64,000 nt of DNA, taken from contig NZ_JAJPUI010000005.1 in assembly GCF_021390935.1 (NCBI RefSeq), positions 434,001 through 498,000 of the forward strand, read 5' to 3'. Within the stretch, counting starts at the first letter, position 1, and each line of letters starts with the position of its first letter. The notes under the pieces were generated by a model. The model was not told the DNA's origin. It saw nothing but the letters and a program-made list of their open reading frames with translations, and did no database searches. Below, piece after piece: positions 1 to 7,236 of this stretch. The position numbers and the translations under genes are program-made. This DNA is from Streptomyces sp. CC228A (lineage in GTDB: Bacteria; Actinomycetota; Actinomycetes; Streptomycetales; Streptomycetaceae).

Positions 1-995
1 CGGTCCCCGCAGAGCTGCGGGACGCGTTCCGCCATACGCCGGGCCAGCACGTCACGCTGCGCCGGGTGTCGGCCGGCGGCGAGGAGACACGCCGTACCTA
101 CTCGATCTGCTCCCGTGCCGTACCGCCCGGGGCGGATCCGGTGCTCCGCGTGGGCATCCGGCTGGTCGACGGCGGCGAGTTCTCCACGTACGCCCTCAAG
201 GAGCTCGCGGTGGGGGACACCGTCGAGGTCATGGAGCCCATGGGCCGGTTCCTGCTGCCGCCGCGTCCCGGGCACTTCGCGGCAGTCGTCGGCGGCAGCG
301 GCATCACCCCGGTCCTGTCCATGGCGGCGACCCTGCTGGACCGCGAACCGGAAGCGCGCTTCTGCCTGGTGCGCAGTGACCGCACCGCCGCGTCGACGAT
401 GTTCCTGGACGAGGTCGCGGACCTGAAGGACCGCTACCCCGAGCGGTTCCAGCTGGTCACGGTGCTGTCCCGGGAGGAGCAGCAGACGGGCCTGCCGTCG
501 GGGCGCCTCGACGAGGAGCGCCTGACGCGGCTGCTTCCGGCGCTGCTGCCGCTCCCGGACGTCGACGGCTGGTTCCTGTGCGGTCCCCTGGGGCTGGTGG
601 AGAACGCCGAGCGGGCCCTGCAGGGGCTCGGGGTGCCGAAGGGCCGCATCCACCAGGAGATCTTCCATGTGGACGACGGCGCCGCGGCGGCCCGCACACG
701 CCTCCCGGGAGAGGCCTCACACGCCGCTCTGACGGCGACGCTGGACGGGCGCTCCGGGACCTGGCCGGTCGAGGAGGGCGAGACGCTGCTGGAGACCGTG
801 CTGCGTGCCCGCTCCGACGCGCCGTACGCGTGCAAGGGCGGGGTCTGCGGCACGTGCCGTGCGTTCCTCGTCTCCGGCGAGGTCCGCATGGACCGCAACT
901 ACGCGCTGGAGGCGGAGGAGACGGAGGCGGGCTATGTGCTGGCCTGCCAGTCGCATCCCCTGACCGCCGAGGTGGAACTCGACTTCGACCGCTGA
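1..995 (+). CDS. paaE: PaaE-type ferredoxin reductase (5' end cut by window)
   Basis: The reading frame is open from base 3, so the true start lies upstream. The protein has an FAD domain with the flavin motif RRTYSICS near position 90, an NAD-binding segment (GGSGITPVLSM), and a C-terminal plant-type 2Fe-2S ferredoxin with cysteines in CKGGVCGTC and ACQ (bases 830-951). This order, FAD-NAD-ferredoxin at the C end, is that of PaaE, the reductase that passes electrons from NADPH to the phenylacetyl-CoA epoxidase PaaABCD. The partner genes would lie left of the window and cannot be seen. Another ring-hydroxylating oxygenase reductase is the main alternative. Confidence 0.85.
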   Translation, partial: VPAELRDAFRHTPGQHVTLRRVSAGGEETRRTYSICSRAVPPGADPVLRVGIRLVDGGEFSTYALKELAVGDTVEVMEPMGRFLLPPRPGHFAAVVGGSGITPVLSMAATLLDREPEARFCLVRSDRTAASTMFLDEVADLKDRYPERFQLVTVLSREEQQTGLPSGRLDEERLTRLLPALLPLPDVDGWFLCGPLGLVENAERALQGLGVPKGRIHQEIFHVDDGAAAARTRLPGEASHAALTATLDGRSGTWPVEEGETLLETVLRARSDAPYACKGGVCGTCRAFLVSGEVRMDRNYALEAEETEAGYVLACQSHPLTAEVELDFDR

Positions 996-1015
996 GCGCG
1001 CGGCCGGGCACCCGG

Positions 1016-1040
1016 GCCGGCCCCTGGACCAGGGGCCGGC
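1016..1040. terminator. Bidirectional hairpin between convergent genes
   Basis: Near-perfect palindrome GCCGGCCCCTGG / CCAGGGGCCGGC placed between the stop of the reductase and the stop of the rhodanese gene. No U-tract, as is common in streptomycetes. Confidence 0.7.
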
Positions 1041-1048
1041 GGGGCAGG

Positions 1049-1393
1049 TCACAGCACGACGGCCGGGGCTCCGTGCTGCGTCGTCATGGGACGCCCGGCG
1101 GCCTCCCAGGCGATCATGCCGCCCTCCACGTTGACGGCGTCGATGCCCTGCTGCACCAGGTACTGGGTGACCTGCGCGGAGCGGCCGCCGACGCGGCACA
1201 TCACATAGGCGCGGCGCCCGTCCGCCACGGCCTCGGTCACCTCGCCGAAGCGGGCGACGAAGTCGCTCATCGGCACGTGCAGGGCCCCTTCGACGTGCCC
1301 AGCCGTCCACTCGTCCTGCTCCCGGACGTCCAGCAGCAGCGCGTCGGCCGGCACGGACGCGACGTCCACGGTCGGCAGCGGGGCGAAATTCAT
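1049..1393 (-). CDS. Single-domain rhodanese-like protein
   Basis: 114 residues forming one rhodanese domain: LLLDVREQDEW near residue 20-30, the H-x-x-GA turn (GHVEGALHVP), and the active-site loop CRVGGRSA with the candidate catalytic Cys66. Proteins of this type carry persulfide sulfur; the acceptor is not evident here. There is no signal peptide, so it is cytoplasmic. It converges on the paaE-like gene and is read separately from the J-domain gene 160 bp upstream. Confidence 0.88.
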   Translation of the reverse strand: MNFAPLPTVDVASVPADALLLDVREQDEWTAGHVEGALHVPMSDFVARFGEVTEAVADGRRAYVMCRVGGRSAQVTQYLVQQGIDAVNVEGGMIAWEAAGRPMTTQHGAPAVVL

Positions 1394-1552
1394 GGGTCAG
1401 GCCTTCTCTCGTGTACAGCGCGGCGGGGAGCTGGTGCGAGCACTGGCGGCGCTGCGCCGGTGCCCCCTGCCAGCATCGCATTCCGAGCCGGGTACCCCGC
1501 GGCGCCTGGCCCCGGTGGCCGCCGCGGCCCCGGAAGGCGCGGACCGGTGGCC

Positions 1553-2479
1553 TCAGGAGGCGCGCAGCCCCGCCAGCTCCGCCTCACGCTCGGACACCTG
1601 GGCGAGGAGCTGCTCGGCCACCTCGTCGAGCAGCCGGTCCGGGTCGTCGGGGGCCAGCCGCAGCATGGAACCGATCGCCCCCTCCTCCAGCTCCCGGGCG
1701 AGCGCCGCCAGCAGCTCCTTGCGCTGCGCCAGCCAGTCCAGGCGGGCATAGAGCTGCTCGCTCTCGCTCACGTCGGCGGCCACGGGGGCGGGTCCCGCGT
1801 CCCACTCGTCCGCGAGCTCGCGCAGCAGGGCCTCGTCGCCGCGGGCGTACGCGGCGTTCACACGGGTCAGGAACTCGTCGCGCCGTGCCCGCTCCGCGTC
1901 CTCCGTCACCAGGTCGGGGTGCGCCTTGCGGACGAGTTCCCGGTAGAGGCGGCGCGCCTCGTCACCGGGCCGCACCCGCGGGGGTGCCTGCACGGACTGC
2001 TCGTTCAGCATGGCCGCCGCTTCCGGGGACAGCCCCTCGGAGTCGACCCAGTGGTGGAACAGCTCGTCCACCCCGGGCATCGGCATCACCATGGCCCGCA
2101 GCTCCTGCGCCCTGCGCAGGTCCTCCGGATCGCCGCTGCGCTCGGCCCGCGCCTCCGCGATCAGCGCGTCCAGCTCCTCCAGGCGCGCGTACACGGGCCC
2201 GAGCCGCTGGTGGTGCAGCCGCGAGAAGTTCTCCACCTCGATGCGGAACGTCTCCACCGCGATCTCGAACTCGATCAGCGCCTGCTCCGCGGCCCGCACC
2301 GCCCGCGCCAGCCGCGCCTCAGGCGCCTCCACGGCCTGGGGCGCTTCCGCGGCTTCGGGCGCCTCCACGGCCTGGGGCGCCTCCCCGGCCTCAGGCACTT
2401 CCGCGGCCTCCGGACCGTCGCCGGCCTCGGGTGCCTGCGGGGCGGGGGCGCCGTTCACGTCGTCGCTCGGGGTCGTCAC
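1553..2479 (-). CDS. J-domain-like protein with Ala/Pro/Glu-rich N terminus
   Basis: 308 residues. The first ~55 residues are an Ala-Pro-Glu repeat tract (EAPQAVEAPEA units) encoded by a 23-bp direct repeat at about 2320 and 2357. Then follow a helical region likely to form a coiled coil, a central segment around YRELVRKAHPDLV that holds the HPD signature of DnaJ J-domains, and another long charged helix. J-domains stimulate Hsp70 ATPase, so a DnaK co-chaperone role is possible, but the Gly/Phe and zinc regions of true DnaJ are absent. The gene is followed at 33 bp by the broken DUF2252 gene. Confidence 0.75.
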   Translation of the reverse strand: MTTPSDDVNGAPAPQAPEAGDGPEAAEVPEAGEAPQAVEAPEAAEAPQAVEAPEARLARAVRAAEQALIEFEIAVETFRIEVENFSRLHHQRLGPVYARLEELDALIAEARAERSGDPEDLRRAQELRAMVMPMPGVDELFHHWVDSEGLSPEAAAMLNEQSVQAPPRVRPGDEARRLYRELVRKAHPDLVTEDAERARRDEFLTRVNAAYARGDEALLRELADEWDAGPAPVAADVSESEQLYARLDWLAQRKELLAALARELEEGAIGSMLRLAPDDPDRLLDEVAEQLLAQVSEREAELAGLRAS

Positions 2480-2512
2480 CCGACCAGACTACGGGCGGCC
2501 GGCCGCTGCCCG

Positions 2513-2830
2513 TCACACCCCCAGCTCGGCGCGGACCCGCCCGCTGCGCACGGCGGCCAGCAGGTCGGCGTGGTCCGCCTCCGTCCGGTCGGCGTAGGCC
2601 ACGGCGAACCGCGCCACGGCGGCGTCCAGCTCGTCGCTCTTGCCGCAGTACGCCGCTATGAGCCGCGGGTCTGCACTGTGGGCGTGCGCCCGGGCCAGGA
2701 GCGCCCCGGTCATCCGCCCGTAGTCGTCGATCTGGTCGGCCGCCAGCGCCGACGGGTCGACACTGCCCTTGCGGTTGCGGAACTGCCGCACCTGGTACGG
2801 ACGGCCCTCCACTGTCGTCCAGCCGAGCAG
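2513..2830 (-). pseudogene. DUF2252 gene, 3' fragment cut off by integration
   Basis: From LLGWTTVEGRPYQVRQ to the stop, this is the last ~105 residues of a DUF2252 protein (motifs RNRKGSVD, LARAHAHS, YADRTEADH). Its upstream part lies 6.2 kb away at 9047-10235 on the same strand. The frame runs on into the integrated element (to 2983), but that extension has no family resemblance. Joining the two halves at CTG gives a continuous SDS-LLGWTT reading, so the insertion is the only break. DUF2252 has a kinase-like fold of unknown function. Confidence 0.9.
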
Positions 2831-2846
2831 CCCTTCGACTACAGCA
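2816..2846. other. Left attachment junction of the serine-integrase element
   Basis: Host half-site GTCGTCCAGCCGAGC joins element half-site CCCTTCGACTACAGCACATA around CAG at 2828-2830. The host side is DUF2252 coding sequence; the element side is one arm of the attP inverted repeat. See the partner junction at 9026-9064. Confidence 0.8.
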
Positions 2847-3046
2847 CATAAGGCGCTGTGAGCTGGGCATACAAAGACCCCGCCCGGCAGCGTGTTTGCG
2901 GACAGACAGCCGGACGGGGCTATACGCCACGGTACCGGGTCGGAGCACGTGGAAGCCCCGCCCATGCGCCACGGGGGCAGCACACGAACGGGGCCGGGGC
3001 CGACACGCTGAGCTGTCTTGCTCGCCGTCGCTCAGCGGGCCGGGGT

Positions 3047-3274
3047 CTACTCGCAGCGAGTCACGCGGGCATGATCGGTGTACTCGCGCCGGAACACGTC
3101 GTGACCAGTCCGGCCGGTATGCCGTAGCGCCCAGTCTTGCGCGTCGTCCGGGTCGCCCTGGGGACCCGATGACTGACCGCACCCGTGCGCCGTGCAGAAC
3201 AGTTCAGCCGTGACACCGCCTTCCGGCACGTGGGTGATGACGTGCTTCACGTACCGCATGACCGTGCGGCTCAT
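3047..3274 (-). CDS. Small DUF7848-like protein
   Basis: 75 residues: a start like RTVMRYVKHVITHVPEG, then FCTAHGCGQSSGP and the tail WALRHTGRTGHDVFRR. This pattern matches small proteins that are very common in streptomycete mobile elements and regulator loci (DUF7848 in my memory of the family). The Cys pair and the two His residues suggest a minimal metal site. The start codon overlaps the stop of the upstream gene (ATGA), so the two are co-translated. Function unknown. Confidence 0.7.
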   Translation of the reverse strand: MSRTVMRYVKHVITHVPEGGVTAELFCTAHGCGQSSGPQGDPDDAQDWALRHTGRTGHDVFRREYTDHARVTRCE

Positions 3275-3618
3275 CCGAACGCCTCAGCGGGCAGAGTCGG
3301 GGCCGCATCCTCGCTGTCTTCTTCCGGCACGTCGTCCGCCATGCCGAGACGCAGCCCGCGCGACTCAGCCACCCTCAGCGCGTCCCGCAGCGACTCAGAG
3401 AGCCGCGCGACCATAAACCGCAGCTCCGTAGGCGATGCCTTGGGGTCTTCGAGCACCGCGCCGACGTGCCCCAGCAGCTCAGCGCCTAACCGGAGCTGTA
3501 CCGCTTCCATCTCGTCGGCGAGACGGGAGAGGTAGCCGCCCTCCGCGCCGTCCGTGCTGAGCAGACACGCCTTGCCGTCCTCAGTCGTCCACGGCAGGAG
3601 TCTTGCAACGCTGGACAC
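3271..3618 (-). CDS. Small acidic accessory protein of mobile elements
   Basis: 115 residues, GTG start with GAGGGGGC upstream. It opens with LLPWTTEDGKACLLSTDG and ends in the helical motif ELRFMVARLSESLRDALRVAESRGLRL. The second half is clearly related to the protein at 50588-50947 in the other element (ELRFLLAKATALLGDVQRVAESRGERL). In both cases it neighbours a transcriptional regulator. No catalytic motif or membrane segment. Function unknown; a regulator partner is a guess from context. Confidence 0.7.
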   Translation of the reverse strand: MSSVARLLPWTTEDGKACLLSTDGAEGGYLSRLADEMEAVQLRLGAELLGHVGAVLEDPKASPTELRFMVARLSESLRDALRVAESRGLRLGMADDVPEEDSEDAAPTLPAEAFG

Positions 3619-3679
3619 GGGTGCGCCCCCTCGGTCTCGACAGCAGGTCGAAGAACCGTAGGGGGGAGGGGAGTTGGCG

Positions 3680-3713
3680 AGGGGGACAAAGTGTCCCCCT
3701 ACCCCTTTGGGGG
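3680..3713. terminator. Tandem hairpins after the XRE regulator gene
   Basis: AGGGGGACA / TGTCCCCCT (3680-3700) followed by CCCCtttGGGGG just past the stop codon of the regulator on the minus strand. A terminator is most likely; an operator for the gene pair downstream is possible. Confidence 0.55.
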
Positions 3714-3714
3714 A

Positions 3715-4944
3715 CTACGCGGCCACGCCGACCGCCTCAGCGAGCGCGACCGCTTCACCCTTGAGCGGGCCGGTTGCCGTCTTGGCCAGTTCGGCAGCGA
3801 GCCCCCGCGCCATGGGCACATACCGGATGCCTTCCGGGGTCACGCGGTGGGCGTGGCTGAGGTAGTGCACGGCTGCCGCCGTCTCGCGCTTCTGCTGATG
3901 ACCGGCCGCGATGTCGAGCAGCAGACGAGAGCGGCGCTCAAGCGACGTGATCCCTTCGGGCGCGATGCTCTCCGCACGCCGCAGCGCCTCACCGGGGGTA
4001 AGCAGACCCACGCCGACGCTCACGCCGTGAATGGCGACGTTGGATGCGTCGAACGCCGATTGCGTCTGGGTGTAGTCGGCGGGCAGTCGGCGGGCCGTAC
4101 GGTCCGCTTCGGTGAGGTAGCGCTCAGCGTCGCCAGACCGACCGTCAAGGCCACATGAGATAGCGGCTTGCAGGTTCAACGCCCCGTAAACGCCGAGGAG
4201 TTCGGCCGGACCGTTCTCCAGTTGGTTACGCAGGAGCGCCATACCCGCTTCGTCGGTCTGAACGGCTTCTTCGGCGAAGCCTGCCGCACGCTGCCCGATG
4301 GCCGTTGACCAGGCGGCAAGGGCGAGCGATACCGGGTTGTCGGATTCCTCGCTGTGCGCGCGTCCACGGTCGAGAGCGAGCCAGTAAAGCTCAGGCTCAC
4401 AGATGTGAGCCAAGAGCCGCTGAACAAGCCGGTACAGGTCCCCGGTGGCAGCGTGAGCGGTCCGCCGGTCGTCGCCCTGGTGAGCCTTGACGCACGCGTG
4501 GGCATCACGGATCAAGTCCGGTAGCAGCGCGCCCACTTCGGTCCGCTGGTGAGTGCTTGAGTGCCACAGTCGCCACGCGCCGTCTACGCGGCCTTTCAGC
4601 GCTTCGGGGGACACCGTGCCCACGGTCGGCGTGCCAGCGAACGAGACGCCGTGGAGCGCCGCCCTGATGGCCGCTACGGACCCATGCGACAGCTTGCCCA
4701 CGGCGTCAGCGGGGATGCTCAGCTCTCCGCCCGTCAGCGTCGCCACGTCCGGGACGTGCAGCGCGTTCGCCAGACGCACAAGGTGCGTAATCGACCGTAG
4801 GTCACGGTCTCCGTTCTCAATCTTCTTGAGCCAATCAGGCGACCGGCCGACGAGACCGGCCAGCACGGGGCGACTCAGTCCCCGGCGCTCCCGAAGGATG
4901 CGGATACGTTCGCCGGTCGTCAGCTCTGCGGGCAGTTCGGTCAT
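3715..4944 (-). CDS. XRE-family regulator with TPR-like C-terminal domain
   Basis: 409 residues. The N-terminal Cro/C1-type helix-turn-helix (residues ~10-65) reads ERIRILRERRGLSRPVLAG and WLKKIENGDRDL. The rest is an all-helical repeat region, alanine-rich and TPR-like, as in streptomycete sensors that bind a peptide or small ligand. I chose ATG at 4944 because AGGGAG sits 8 bp upstream; a GTG at 4962 would lie before that ribosome site. It is the only DNA-binding regulator of the element and so the likely switch for int or for the divergent region at 4945-5419. Confidence 0.85.
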   Translation of the reverse strand: MTELPAELTTGERIRILRERRGLSRPVLAGLVGRSPDWLKKIENGDRDLRSITHLVRLANALHVPDVATLTGGELSIPADAVGKLSHGSVAAIRAALHGVSFAGTPTVGTVSPEALKGRVDGAWRLWHSSTHQRTEVGALLPDLIRDAHACVKAHQGDDRRTAHAATGDLYRLVQRLLAHICEPELYWLALDRGRAHSEESDNPVSLALAAWSTAIGQRAAGFAEEAVQTDEAGMALLRNQLENGPAELLGVYGALNLQAAISCGLDGRSGDAERYLTEADRTARRLPADYTQTQSAFDASNVAIHGVSVGVGLLTPGEALRRAESIAPEGITSLERRSRLLLDIAAGHQQKRETAAAVHYLSHAHRVTPEGIRYVPMARGLAAELAKTATGPLKGEAVALAEAVGVAA

Positions 4945-5419
4945 GTGCGCGCTCCCTGGCACGAAGTCAAGCCGTACGGCCAGAGTACGCCCGGCACTTC
5001 ACCGGTGGCACCCGTTTGATCACCAGGTGTTCCGGTCAGCTGAGGCCGGATGCCTTGCGAGAGCGCGCCGACCCCGAAACCCGTACCGGGCCAGCGCTGC
5101 CACCACGTTCCGGTCCTAATCGGGGCGTTTCGGGGGTACTCCCCACCCCCTCAAGGGGTCATTCTCCGGGGTCGTCCAGCACGTTGCTGCTGGTCAAGCA
5201 GCGAACGTCACCCGAAAAAAGGGATCACACCTAGGGTGCGTACGTCGTGCTTGGGCCGGGGTTGCCAGGGAGGGTTGCGGCTGAACTTAGGCAGCGCCCC
5301 GCCCCTGGTGTGGTGAAACGGTGGTTCGGAGCCCGTTTCTATTTTCCTCGTGACTTCCTTCAAGGAAGACAGAAACAAGGTAAGAACCGCCGTTCCACCG
5401 CACCTTGCCCGCTGACGGA
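4945..5419. other. 475-bp noncoding region between regulator and small recombinase
   Basis: Contains the promoter side of the XRE gene (GGTTTGA-like and palindromic stretches around 4990-5045 could be operators) and a long folded palindrome at 5317-5394, described separately. No convincing coding frame in either direction. Confidence 0.5.
5317..5394. repeat. 78-bp three-step palindrome (strong hairpin)
   Basis: Nested inverted repeats: AACGGTGGTTC 5317-5327 with GAACCGCCGTT 5384-5394; GTTTCT 5335-5340 with AGAAAC 5371-5376; CTTCC 5354-5358 with GGAAG 5364-5368. The lower AT content of the inner part is unusual for this genome. It lies just after the recombinase stop, so it may act as terminator, but it is much longer than needed; a recombination site, origin hairpin or small RNA is possible. 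Confidence 0.7.
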
Positions 5420-5998
5420 CTACTCGGTGTCGCTCAGCGCCCGGTACAGCGTCGCGCGGGACACCCCGAGAGCCTTGGCAACGGCCGTGACACTCTCACC
5501 CTTCGCACGGCGCGCCTTGGCCGCAGCCACCTTGTCAGCGTCCATCACGGCCGGTCGTCCGCCAGTGCGGCCCTGTGCACGGGCAGCAGCGAGACCGGCC
5601 CGCGTACGATCCTTGATCAAGTCCCGCTCGAACTCCGCCATCGCGCCGACCACCTGAAGCATGAGCCGACCATCGGGCGTAGCGGGGTCGATGCTGGCCA
5701 GCGCCCCCGTCAGCACCCGGAAGCCGATACCGCGCTCCCGCAGAGCGTCCACCATCGTCACAAGGTCGATGAGCGAACGGGCGAACCGATCCAACTTCCA
5801 CACGCACACCGTGTCTCCGGGGCGCGCGTAGTCGAGAACGGCGGCAAGCTCCGGGCGGTCCGTGTTCTTCCCGCTCGCCTTGTCCGTGAAGATCCGGGCG
5901 CAACCTGCCTCAGTCAGCGCGTCGTGCTGCAACTGCGCTTCCTGATCATCGGTGCTCACCCGTGCGTACCCGATCATGTGCCCCGTGTTCGCGTCCAT
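5420..5998 (-). CDS. Small serine recombinase (resolvase/invertase type)
   Basis: 192 residues, the usual size for Tn3 resolvase/Gin-Pin proteins. The catalytic domain starts GYARVSTDDQEAQLQ, with the nucleophilic serine in RVST, and carries VWKLDRFARS and the E-helix segment GRLMLQVVGAMAEFERDLIKDRT. A C-terminal Hin-type HTH (AKGESVTAVAKALGVSRATLYRAL) binds DNA. It could resolve dimers of the element or invert a segment: 11-bp inverted repeats flank the neighbouring gene (6032-6042, 6878-6888). It is distinct from the large integrase at 7237-9021. Confidence 0.92.
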   Translation of the reverse strand: MDANTGHMIGYARVSTDDQEAQLQHDALTEAGCARIFTDKASGKNTDRPELAAVLDYARPGDTVCVWKLDRFARSLIDLVTMVDALRERGIGFRVLTGALASIDPATPDGRLMLQVVGAMAEFERDLIKDRTRAGLAAARAQGRTGGRPAVMDADKVAAAKARRAKGESVTAVAKALGVSRATLYRALSDTE

Positions 5999-6001
5999 GA
6001 C

Positions 6002-6115
6002 GAGACAGTCTCACAACTCGTCTCAGAACATCAAGGGGTTTGAGTAAGTTCCGAGACGGGTTTTGCTACAGGGTTTCGGGGCTCTGGAGTGGTCGGCGGG
6101 GTCGTCTCAAAAACC
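6002..6115. promoter_or_regulatory. GTCTC/GAGAC-rich leader of the small recombinase
   Basis: Within 110 bp before the recombinase start are GAGACAGTCTC (palindrome), CGTCTCAG, CCGAGACGGG and CGTCTCAA. Resolvases usually bind and repress at such repeated half-sites next to their own gene (a res site), which is the inferred role here. Confidence 0.45.
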
Positions 6116-6888
6116 ATCGTTTGTGGACGCCTGTTTCAGTGGTCACGGAGAGCGATGATCAGCGAAAGGGAGCGCCACACCCCTCCACCCCTCGTACCCC
6201 GACAGCTTCCGGCGCGCACCGAAGCGCTTGTCCATCGCGGCGAACAAGGCGCGCTTGCCCGTCACCGTTCCCAGCGAGCGAGCCAGTACCGGTTCTGCCG
6301 ACGCGAACGCATCCCACACAGCGGACGTACGGACATGCGCGCTGTGCGGTGCAGTCCCCAGACGCTTGACCCACGCGGCGGGGTCGTTCAGCGGAGCGCG
6401 GAACGCCTCGAACTGCGAAGCCAGCGACAGGAGTTGAGTCGCGCGTGCATCGGAAGCGGACTCAATCTCTGACGCCACGGCGCGCACGTCACGCTCTATG
6501 GCGGGGTCGACGTTGGCAGGAGCGGGAATGGACTCCAGTTCCTTGCGCAGCGCCGCCATGGACGCCAAGAGGTCGTCCTCTTCTTCGGCGGTAGTCGCAT
6601 CGGGCAGCGCGTCCATGATCACCCCCATGCGGTCGCGTAGCACGCTCCGGCGCTCCGCGCTCCCCTCGTCGGCGTTCAGTCCCGCCACCACGGCGCGCAG
6701 CCACTCACCCATGCCGCGCCGAATCAGCGGCCAGTCCCGCCACTCCCCGCCCGGCGTCGTCCACTGCGCCCCCGACCACACGAACGGCAGGGGGGTTCCT
6801 GCCCTGTCGGCGTGCTGCGCTGCGGTGTCCAGGGCACAGCGAGCGGCCATGTCATCTATGTACTTACCCAAAGTTCACAAACCCCTTG
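6032..6888. repeat. Inverted repeats bracketing the primase-like gene
   Basis: CAAGGGGTTTG at 6032-6042 and its exact complement CAAACCCCTTG at 6878-6888, with partial extension on the inner sides (AGTAAGTT against TGAACTT). Between them lies only the gene at 6143-6871. They could be recombinase sites or operators. Confidence 0.5.
6143..6871 (-). CDS. Primase-like replication protein, apparently without helicase core
   Basis: 242 residues. The N-terminal segment AQHADRAGTPLPFVWSGAQW resembles the D5-N region that precedes the helicase of phage P4/D5-type primases (a W-x-x-W type fold entry). The end, ALFAAMDKRFGARRKLSG with YEGWRGVAL, resembles their winged-helix tail. The AAA+ helicase with Walker motifs that normally sits between is missing; instead there is a helical Glu/Ala-rich middle. 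The resemblance is by eye and weak. Either a shortened primase or an unrelated element-specific protein. Repeats and an AT-rich tract lie directly upstream. Confidence 0.5.
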   Translation of the reverse strand: MGKYIDDMAARCALDTAAQHADRAGTPLPFVWSGAQWTTPGGEWRDWPLIRRGMGEWLRAVVAGLNADEGSAERRSVLRDRMGVIMDALPDATTAEEEDDLLASMAALRKELESIPAPANVDPAIERDVRAVASEIESASDARATQLLSLASQFEAFRAPLNDPAAWVKRLGTAPHSAHVRTSAVWDAFASAEPVLARSLGTVTGKRALFAAMDKRFGARRKLSGYEGWRGVALPFADHRSP

Positions 6889-7236
6889 AAAGGTGCGCTC
6901 CAACACTCTTCACCCCGCTGCCATGCCAGCCACAGACCAAGAGAGGTGACTCAAGGTGACTCGCAAGCCAGTCGCAAGGTGACTCCGAAGCTACGAGAAA
7001 CCACAGGTCACCCGCTGTTTAGGTGAGAAGAGAGAGCAATATAAACAACTTCTCTCACGCTGTAAATCCAGATTCAGCTTCACAACCGTCACTCGTCACT
7101 CGACGCCAGCGCTCCCGACCATAGGCGCACCGACTGACACACACCTCCCAGGGGTCACACGCGCCCCCAGGAAAGCCGAACGGCCCGCCACCGGGGGGAA
7201 TCCCAGCAACGGGCCGTGAACGGCGCTCAGACGGGC
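6872..7236. promoter_or_regulatory. Iteron-like repeats and AT-rich tract upstream of the primase-like gene
   Basis: Three direct copies of AGGTGACTC at 6944-6952, 6954-6962 and 6977-6985, a related GGTCACC at about 7007, then an inverted repeat GTGAGAAG / CTTCTCTCAC (7023-7059) around an AT-rich loop (7036-7050), which stands out in this GC-rich sequence. It may be a replication origin of the excised circle or the promoter-operator of the gene. The remainder to 7236 shows no gene. Confidence 0.5.

Noticed and set aside
2831..3046. Extension of the DUF2252 3' fragment upstream to 2983 as a real protein start
   Set aside because: The extra ~50 residues derive from element sequence and do not resemble the family; any translation from there would be accidental.
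3715..4962. GTG at 4962 as start of the XRE regulator
   Set aside because: The AGGGAG ribosome site lies between this GTG and the ATG at 4944, so the ATG is the start.
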